Shown here: positions 1-5,460 of the stretch, piece by piece
How the letters are laid out: each line of letters begins with the position of its first letter
Position numbering within the stretch: position 1 is the stretch's first letter
Assembly: GCA_026990045.1 (NCBI GenBank)
Contig: JALSIK010000059.1
Span: 1 to 5,460 of the forward strand
Length of the DNA stretch: 5,460 nucleotides
Source of the DNA: Chromatiales bacterium
Lineage (GTDB): Bacteria; Pseudomonadota; Gammaproteobacteria; CAMYNG01
Direction of reading: 5' to 3'
The notes under the pieces: model-generated
The model's input: the letters and a program-made list of their open reading frames with translations, nothing else
Told to the model about the DNA's origin: nothing
The model's database searches: none
Made by a program: the position numbers and the translations under genes

Positions 1-329
1 CCTGCGGCTACTCCTGGCGCGGCCTGGTCGCGGCCTGGCGCCACGAGGCGGCCTTCCGCCAGGAGCTGGCCCTGGCCGCGGTGCTGGTGCCGCTGGGCGC
101 GTGGCTGGGCGCCGACGGGGTGGAGCGGGCGCTGCTGGCCGGCAGCGTGCTGCTGGTGCTGGTGGTGGAACTGCTCAACTCGGCGGTGGAGGCGGTGGTG
201 GACCGCATCGGCCCCGAGGCCCACGAGCTCTCGGGCCGGGCCAAGGACCTGGGCTCGGCGGCGGTGTTCGTGGCCCTGGCCGGGGTGGTGACGGTGTGGG
301 GACTGGTCCTGGTGCCGCGCTGGCTGTGA
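1..329 (+). CDS. dgkA: Diacylglycerol kinase DgkA (3' part, start outside window)
   Basis: This small inner-membrane enzyme phosphorylates diacylglycerol to phosphatidic acid with ATP, recycling diacylglycerol left by membrane-derived-glucan synthesis. The reading frame is open from base 3 to a TGA at 327-329 and gives 108 residues. The first visible residues (CGYSWRGL) align with about residue 15 of the E. coli protein, so roughly 14 N-terminal residues are missing and the full length would be about 122, the usual size. The signature is clear: EAAFRQE near the N-terminal end, then the hydrophobic helix carrying VELLNS, then EAVVDRIG and HELSGRAKDLGSAA. These contain the conserved Glu, Asn, Glu and the Lys-Asp pair known as active-site residues in E. 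coli DgkA. Three hydrophobic segments are visible, as in the family. The ATG at 81 is an internal Met, not the start. No frame disruption is seen. Confidence 0.96.
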   Translation, partial: CGYSWRGLVAAWRHEAAFRQELALAAVLVPLGAWLGADGVERALLAGSVLLVLVVELLNSAVEAVVDRIGPEAHELSGRAKDLGSAAVFVALAGVVTVWGLVLVPRWL

Positions 330-366
330 CCGCGGCGCACCACGCCCGGCCCCCGTGGTGCCGCGG
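330..366 (+). terminator. Strong hairpin directly after dgkA, probable transcript end
   Basis: An inverted repeat begins at the base after the dgkA stop. CCGCGG (330-335) pairs with CCGCGG (361-366), and CACCACG (338-344) pairs with CGTGGTG (354-360). This gives 13 base pairs with a two-base bulge (336-337) and a nine-base C-rich loop (345-353). Only a short AATTT follows (373-377), so it lacks a proper U-tract. It may act as a weak intrinsic terminator or as a 3' stabilising hairpin ahead of a Rho-dependent end. The position supports dgkA ending its own transcript here, separate from the kinase downstream. Confidence 0.5.
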
Positions 367-387
367 GCAGGGAATTTGTGCAATGAT

Positions 388-407
388 CCGGTCCGAAAAC
401 CGGTCCG
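388..407. repeat. Short direct repeat CCGGTCCG-AAAA-CCGGTCCG upstream of the kinase gene
   Basis: The octamer CCGGTCCG occurs at 388-395 and again at 400-407, separated by AAAA. CCGGT (388-392) and ACCGG (399-403) also form a 5-bp inverted repeat. It lies 52 bases before the kinase start, in the leader or promoter region, and could be an operator-like site. No convincing -35/-10 pair surrounds it. The nearest candidate -10 is AATGAT at 382-387, with no good -35. Chance is a fair alternative in G+C-rich DNA. Confidence 0.3.
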
Positions 408-458
408 TGCCCGGCGCCCCGCGGCCGCCGGCTCGGTGAGACAACCCCGGGAGGATTC

Positions 459-1391
459 ATGTCTGCGCTCATCTGCGGTTCCTTCGCCTACGACACCATC
501 ATGGTGTTCCACGACCGTTTCAAGAACCACATCCTGCCCGACAAGGTCCACATCCTCAACGTCTCGTTCCTGGTGCCCGACATGCGGCGCGAGTTCGGCG
601 GCTGCGCCGGCAACATCGCCTACAACCTCAAGCTGCTGGGCGGCGATCCCCTGCCCATGGGGACGGTGGGGGAAGACTTCGGCCCCTACGCGCGCTGGAT
701 GGACCAGTGCGGCATCCCCCGCACCCACGTGCGCGAGATCCCGGACACCTACACCGCCCAGGCCTTCATCACCACCGACATGGACGACAACCAGATCACG
801 GCCTTCCATCCCGGGGCCATGAGCTTCGCCCACGAGAACCGGGTGAGCGAGGCCGAGGGCGTGACCATCGGCATCGTCGCGCCCGACGGGCGCGAGGGCA
901 TGTTCGAGCACGCGCGCCAGTTCGCCGAGGCGGACATCCCCTTCATCTTCGACCCGGGCCAGGGCCTGCCCATGTTCGACGCCGACGACCTGCTGGGCTT
1001 CATCGAGCAGGCCACCTGGATCACGGTCAACGACTACGAGATGCAGCTCCTGCAGGAGCGCACCGGGCTCTCGCCCCACGAGATCGCCGAGCGGGTGGAG
1101 GCCCTCATCGTCACCCGCGGCCCGGAGGGCTCCCACGTCTATGCCTCGGACCATCGCCACGACATCCCGTGCGCGGCCCCGCGCGAGGTGAACGATCCCA
1201 CCGGCTGCGGCGACGCCTACCGGGCCGGCCTGCTCTACGGCCTCATGCACGGCATGGACTGGGAGACCACCGGCCGCATCGCCTCGCTCATGGGGGCCAT
1301 CAAGATCGAGGAGCACGGCACCCAGAACCACCGCTTCGACCGCGCCGAGTTCGACGACCGGTTCAAGGAGGCGTTCGGGTACGCGCTTTAG
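459..1391 (+). CDS. PfkB-family (ribokinase-like) kinase, probable adenosine kinase type
   Basis: This 310-residue cytosolic kinase transfers phosphate from ATP to a sugar or nucleoside. PfkB signature 1 is at residues 47-61 (GGCAGN core) and signature 2 at 245-257 (DPTGCGDAYRAG). Asp252 is the expected catalytic base, and the usual GAGD anion hole reads GCGD. The VNDYE stretch (190-194) matches the conserved Asn/Glu Mg-ATP region, and FDPGQG (164-169) is another conserved strand-loop. The very conserved N-terminal half (ICGSFAYDTIMVF; QAFITTDMDDNQITAFHPGAM) matches, from memory, a proteobacterial group often labelled adenosine kinase or carbohydrate kinase. Substrate is therefore inferred, not shown. 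The ATG at 459 follows GGGAGG (449-454) by four bases. It is 129 bp after dgkA with a hairpin between them, so probably a separate transcript. The TAG stop is the first triplet of the adjacent repeat element. Confidence 0.88.
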   Translation: MSALICGSFAYDTIMVFHDRFKNHILPDKVHILNVSFLVPDMRREFGGCAGNIAYNLKLLGGDPLPMGTVGEDFGPYARWMDQCGIPRTHVREIPDTYTAQAFITTDMDDNQITAFHPGAMSFAHENRVSEAEGVTIGIVAPDGREGMFEHARQFAEADIPFIFDPGQGLPMFDADDLLGFIEQATWITVNDYEMQLLQERTGLSPHEIAERVEALIVTRGPEGSHVYASDHRHDIPCAAPREVNDPTGCGDAYRAGLLYGLMHGMDWETTGRIASLMGAIKIEEHGTQNHRFDRAEFDDRFKEAFGYAL

Positions 1392-1545
1392 CAGGCTGTT
1401 GAAAAACAGCCTGATAAGGCGGGGCAGGGATGCCCCGCCCGCGAATCAAGCGTGTCAACGCTTGATTCGGCGTAGCCGAACCCGGACCTGCGCCGGGTTC
1501 GGCGCGTTGAAAAAGGCCAGGACGGCCTTTTTCAACATCCTGTCA
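1389..1545. mobile_element. MITE-like element: imperfect terminal inverted repeats around five tandem hairpins
   Basis: The left end CAGGCTGTTGAAAAA (1392-1406) and the reverse complement of the right end (1528-1542) match at 14 of 15 positions, or 15 of 18 if extended to 1389 and 1545. Between them lie five nearly contiguous perfect hairpins. H1 is 1392-1413 (9 bp, loop GAAA). H2 is 1418-1439 (9 bp, loop GGGA). H3 is 1442-1469 (12 bp, loop GTCA). H4 is 1475-1503 (11 bp, 7-nt loop). H5 is 1506-1536 (13 bp, loop AGGAC). Linkers are only 2-5 bases. No transposase is encoded and no clear target-site duplication is seen. I infer a non-autonomous element mobilised in trans; a structured-RNA or attenuator-like role is the alternative. 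The 73-residue open frame starting at 1399 is not credible as a gene. Confidence 0.7.
1506..1536. terminator. Symmetric A5-GGCC / GGCC-T5 hairpin, possible bidirectional terminator
   Basis: GTTGAAAAAGGCC (1506-1518) and GGCCTTTTTCAAC (1524-1536) are perfect reverse complements around loop AGGAC. Either strand reads a GGCC stem followed by T5, the shape of an intrinsic terminator usable in both directions, though the G+C core is only 4 bp. It is the last hairpin of the MITE-like element and lies between the convergent kinase (+) and DUF255 (-) genes, where a two-way terminator would be useful. Confidence 0.5.
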
Positions 1546-1577
1546 GAGAGCAGAACTCAGAGCTGCACGGAGCGTAT

Positions 1578-1708
1578 GATCCCCCTCACCCCGACCCTCT
1601 CCCCCGCGGGGAGAGGGTGACAGGAAAACCGGCGGCGGCGCCGATACCCCGCAGGGCGCGAAAAGAAGGTCCCCTCTCCCTTTGGGAGAGGGACAGGGTG
1701 AGGGGATC
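1578..1708. repeat. Inverted pair of CCCTCTCCC-type REP sequences (REPIN-like unit)
   Basis: Copy 1 has CCCCTCACCC (1582-1591) followed by a hairpin ACCCTCTCCCC (1594-1604) / GGGGAGAGGGT (1608-1618) with loop CGC. Copy 2, inverted, has a hairpin CCCTCTCCC (1672-1680) / GGGAGAGGG (1684-1692) with loop TTT, then GGGTGAGGGG (1696-1705). The outer edges are GATC on both sides (1578-1581 and 1705-1708), and a 50-base spacer separates the copies. From memory this is a widespread dispersed repeat in gammaproteobacteria. It commonly generates spurious translated peptides of the LTPTLSPxxRG kind, and those appear here in several frames. It is non-coding. Confidence 0.8.
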
Positions 1709-1713
1709 GAGAC

Positions 1714-1769
1714 TCTGACATCTGATATCTGATGTCTGATCCCAGCGGCCAGCACCCAGCCGCCAGTCC
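1714..1769. repeat. Heptamer tandem array: four TCTGAYN units then four CCAGYNN units
   Basis: From 1714 the sequence runs in unbroken 7-base periods. Units at 1714, 1721, 1728 and 1735 read TCTGA(C/T)N. Units at 1742, 1749, 1756 and 1763 read CCAG(C/T)NN in the same phase. After 1769 the motif decays, with CGTTCCC as a possible ninth unit. Degenerate heptamer arrays (STRRs) are described in cyanobacteria and, in my recollection, similar ones occur between proteobacterial genes. No promoter is near, so promoter phase variation is unlikely. Confidence 0.75.
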
Positions 1770-1793
1770 CGTTCCCGGTGGGAGAGAACGCAG

Positions 1794-1863
1794 GGCGGCA
1801 GCGCGCAGCGATGCCGCCGGGCAACGCCACCGCGGCGCCGGCTTTCGCTGCGCTCGAGCCGGC
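1794..1863. repeat. Two hairpins with a shared GCGCAGCG loop in opposite orientation
   Basis: Hairpin A pairs GGCGGCA (1794-1800) with TGCCGCC (1812-1818), and its loop holds GCGCAGCG on the + strand. Hairpin B pairs GCCGGCT (1837-1843) with AGCCGGC (1857-1863), and its loop holds CGCTGCGC, the same octamer on the - strand. On the - strand hairpin B is preceded by GTAGG. It then resembles, from memory, the common proteobacterial dispersed repeat of form GTAGG, stem, GCGCAGCG, stem. Two such copies in inverted orientation, 18 bases apart, look like a small REPIN. The GTAGG edge contains the stop codon of the DUF255 gene. Confidence 0.6.
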
Positions 1864-3942
<2,079 letters not shown>

Positions 3943-3948
3943 GGGACG

Positions 3949-3952
3949 CTCC
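3949..3952 (-). promoter_or_regulatory. Ribosome binding site deciding the DUF255 start
   Basis: GGAG on the - strand lies six bases before the ATG at 3942. The alternative GTG start at 3972 would place this site inside the coding region and lacks a comparable one of its own. Confidence 0.65.
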
Positions 3953-3970
3953 GGCGGTGTCGGGGCGCCC

Positions 3971-3976
3971 ACTATA
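3971..3976 (-). promoter_or_regulatory. Candidate -10 box (TATAGT) for the DUF255 gene
   Basis: On the - strand TATAGT matches the sigma-70 -10 consensus at five of six positions and sits in a rare A+T-rich patch of the divergent intergenic region, 28 bases from the ATG. No good -35 is found 16-18 bases upstream, so this rests on the -10 alone. Confidence 0.45.
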
Positions 3977-4006
3977 AATCATCGCCGGTGGGTTCGTCGT
4001 CCCCGC

Positions 4007-4036
4007 TTGGACAAGGGGTCGCATGTCCGGTAACGT
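4007..4036 (+). promoter_or_regulatory. Weak candidate promoter for rlmI
   Basis: TTGGAC (4007-4012) and TAACGT (4031-4036) are 18 bases apart and about 40 bases before the rlmI ATG. Each keeps only the most conserved half of its consensus. This is the best pair I can see on the + strand in the 133-bp divergent gap and is not strong evidence. Confidence 0.22.
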
Positions 4037-4075
4037 AGTGCGGTCTTTTGTCCGCACCGCGAGCCGGGGTAATCC

Positions 4076-5269
4076 ATGAGTCACCGCCATCCGCCGCTGC
4101 GCCTGCGCCGGGGCGAGGAGCGCCGCCTGCGCGCCGGGCACCTGTGGATCTACAGCAACGAGGTGGACGTGGCCCGCACCCCGCTGGCGGACCTGGCCCC
4201 GGGGGCGCTGGTCAACGTGCTGGACCACCGCGGCAAGCCCCTGGGCACGGCCTACGTCAATCCCCACAGCCTCATCTGCGCGCGGCTGCTCGCGCGCCGG
4301 CCCGACGTGGCGCTGGATGCCGCGTTCATCACCGCCCGCCTGGAACGGGCCCTGTCCTGGCGCGAGCGCCTGTTCCGTGTCCCCTTCTACCGCCTGGCCT
4401 ACGGCGAGAGCGACGGCCTGCCGGGGCTGGTGGTGGACCGCTACGGGGCCGACCTGGTGGTGCAGATCACCACAGCCGGCATGGAGCGGGTGCGCGAGGC
4501 GGTGGTGGCGGCGTTGCAGGGCCTGCTGCGCCCGCGCCACCTGGTGCTGCGCAACGATACCCCGGCCCGCGGGCTGGAAGGGCTGCCCGCCTACGTGGAG
4601 GCGGCCGGCGGCAGCCTGCCGGAGACGCTGGAGGTGGAGGAGAACGGTGCCCGCTTCGAGGTGCCGGCGGCGGGCGGGCACAAGACCGGCTGGTACTACG
4701 ACCACCGCCTCAACCGTGCGCGGTTGCAGCAGCACGCCCGCGGGCGCACCGTGCTGGACGTGTTCAGCTACGACGGGGCGTGGGCGGTGCAGGCGCTGGC
4801 GGCGGGGGCGGAGGCCGCCCTGTGCGTGGATTCCTCCGCCGGGGCACTGGCGCGGGCCCGGGACAACGCCGCGCGCAACGGCGTGGGGGAACGGCTGGAG
4901 GTGATGCGCGGCGACGCCGCCGAGGTACTGGCGGACCTGCACGGGCAGGGGCGCAAGTTCGACCTGGTGGTGCTGGACCCGCCGGCCTTCGTCAAGCGCC
5001 GGCGCGACCTCAAGGCCGGGGCCGCGGCCTACCGCCGCATCAACGGCCTGGCCCTGCGCCTGCTGCCGGCCAACGGCCTGCTGGTGTCGTGCTCGTGCTC
5101 CTACCACATGCCGCGCGAGCGCCTGCTGTCGGAGATCCGGCAGGCGGCGCTGCACGGCGGCCGGCTGCTGCAGGTGGTGGAGCAGGGCCACCAGGGACCG
5201 GATCACCCGGTGCACCCCGCCATGCCCGAGACCGACTACCTCAAGGCCTTCTTCTGCCGCGTGATATAG
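4076..5269 (+). CDS. rlmI: 23S rRNA (cytosine-C5) methyltransferase RlmI
   Basis: This SAM-dependent enzyme methylates C5 of a 23S rRNA cytosine (C1962 in E. coli numbering). It has 397 residues, close to the E. coli protein's 396. An N-terminal PUA-type RNA-binding domain (about 8-75; LRRGEERRLRAGHLWIYSNEV) comes first. A central region follows with YRLAYGESDGLPGLVVDRYG (105-124) and GHKTGWYYDHR (201-211). The Rossmann methyltransferase domain has motif I VLDVFSYDGAWA (226-237), acidic motif VDSS (251-254), motif IV LDPPAF (300-305) and motif VI SCSCS (338-342). By alignment Cys341 is the likely catalytic cysteine. The C-terminal DHPVHPAMPETDYLKAFFCRVI also matches the family. The start ATG has only a weak upstream GGGG (4066-4069). 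It is divergent from the DUF255 gene and 34 bp before lgt, on the same strand. Confidence 0.94.
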   Translation: MSHRHPPLRLRRGEERRLRAGHLWIYSNEVDVARTPLADLAPGALVNVLDHRGKPLGTAYVNPHSLICARLLARRPDVALDAAFITARLERALSWRERLFRVPFYRLAYGESDGLPGLVVDRYGADLVVQITTAGMERVREAVVAALQGLLRPRHLVLRNDTPARGLEGLPAYVEAAGGSLPETLEVEENGARFEVPAAGGHKTGWYYDHRLNRARLQQHARGRTVLDVFSYDGAWAVQALAAGAEAALCVDSSAGALARARDNAARNGVGERLEVMRGDAAEVLADLHGQGRKFDLVVLDPPAFVKRRRDLKAGAAAYRRINGLALRLLPANGLLVSCSCSYHMPRERLLSEIRQAALHGGRLLQVVEQGHQGPDHPVHPAMPETDYLKAFFCRVI

Positions 5270-5270
5270 T
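5262..5270 (+). promoter_or_regulatory. lgt: Extended -10 promoter candidate for lgt, over the rlmI stop codon
   Basis: TGATATAGT fits the extended -10 form TGn-TATAAT with one mismatch, and the rlmI TAG stop (5267-5269) lies within it. No clear -35 is seen, which extended -10 promoters can tolerate. It would start transcription roughly 25-30 bases before the lgt ATG. Confidence 0.4.
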
Positions 5271-5303
5271 TCGTCGTGCCCGCTTGAGTCCACAGGAGCC
5301 CCC

Positions 5304-5460
5304 ATGTTCGTCGTCGATTTCGATCCCGTCGCCTTTCGCGTGTTCGGCTGGCCGGTGCGCTGGTACGGCCTCATGTACGTGGTGGGCATCGGCCTGGGCT
5401 GGTGGCTGGGGCGCTGGCGGGCGCGCCGCCACCCGGAGCGGGGTTGGAACCCGGTGCAGG
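5304..5460 (+). CDS. lgt: Prolipoprotein diacylglyceryl transferase Lgt (5' part)
   Basis: Lgt is an inner-membrane enzyme that moves the diacylglyceryl group of phosphatidylglycerol to the lipobox cysteine of prolipoproteins, the first step of lipoprotein maturation. The first 52 codons are present. They begin with the family's FDPVAF-like segment (6-11), then VRWYGLMYVVGIGLGWWLG (18-36), the first transmembrane helix. Tyr21 aligns with E. coli Tyr26, reported as essential. An Arg-rich cytoplasmic stretch follows (37-46). The remaining helices and the HGG motif lie beyond the window. The ATG at 5304 has AGGAG (5294-5298) five bases upstream. It may be co-transcribed with rlmI. Confidence 0.96.
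   Translation, partial: MFVVDFDPVAFRVFGWPVRWYGLMYVVGIGLGWWLGRWRARRHPERGWNPVQ

Noticed and set aside
81..329. ATG at 81 as the start of an 82-residue protein
   Set aside because: The same frame continues upstream with conserved DgkA sequence (GYSWRGL, EAAFRQE), so the gene starts outside the window.
1392..1542. Integron attC site or IS200/IS605 end
   Set aside because: The ends are perfect-style inverted repeats without attC core sites (RYYYAAC/GTTRRRY), and neither a tyrosine recombinase nor a Y1 transposase is present in the window.
1399..1620. A 73-codon + strand open frame through the hairpin element ending in LTPTLSPAGRG
   Set aside because: It starts inside a hairpin, crosses two repeat families and ends in the peptide typical of the CCCTCTCCC repeat, so it is a repeat artefact.
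1714..1769. Heptamer array as a phase-variable promoter switch
   Set aside because: It lies between convergent gene ends, so no promoter depends on its length.
3943..3972. GTG start at 3972 for the DUF255 gene (ten extra residues)
   Set aside because: The extra residues are Pro-rich and outside the conserved N-terminus, and they overlap the ribosome binding site of the ATG at 3942 and almost reach the -10 candidate.

Overview
The window is a G+C-rich (by eye) bacterial chromosomal segment. Its gene set (dgkA, a PfkB-family kinase, a YyaL/SSP411-type DUF255 protein, rlmI, lgt) and its non-coding repeat families point to a gammaproteobacterium. A sulfur-oxidising or phototrophic Chromatiales/Ectothiorhodospiraceae-like lineage is my guess from overall feel, not from any search. 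All five genes are chromosomal housekeeping or conserved types. I see no transposase, integrase, tRNA, rRNA, CRISPR array or defence gene.

Layout. 1-329 (+): 3' part of dgkA, followed at once by a strong hairpin (330-366). 459-1391 (+): PfkB-family kinase with adenosine-kinase-like features. 1389-1905: about 500 bp between two convergent genes, made almost wholly of repeats laid end to end. In order these are a five-hairpin MITE-like element with terminal inverted repeats (1389-1545), a pair of inverted CCCTCTCCC-type REP sequences (1578-1708), a 56-bp heptamer array (1714-1769), a pair of hairpins sharing a GCGCAGCG loop in opposite orientation (1794-1863), and a second heptamer array (1867-1901). 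1864-3942 (-): thioredoxin-fold/six-hairpin-glycosidase-like DUF255 protein. 3943-4075: divergent promoter region. 4076-5269 (+): 23S rRNA m5C methyltransferase RlmI. 5304 to the window end (+): 5' part of lgt.

How the genes relate. There is no obvious shared pathway. DgkA and Lgt are both inner-membrane enzymes of glycerolipid metabolism (diacylglycerol recycling; lipoprotein lipidation) but are far apart here. RlmI and Lgt are co-directional, 34 bp apart, and could be co-transcribed, though an extended -10 motif over the rlmI stop codon suggests lgt may also have its own promoter. The DUF255 gene is divergent from rlmI.

The most notable part is the repeat block. Both flanking genes seem to take their stop codons from repeats. 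The kinase's TAG is the outermost triplet of the MITE-like terminus. The DUF255 protein ends in about 12 residues translated from a heptamer array, and its TAG lies in the GTAGG edge of a dispersed hairpin repeat. The individual repeat types resemble known classes of dispersed repeats; the dense stacking and the coding consequences are what deserve a second look.
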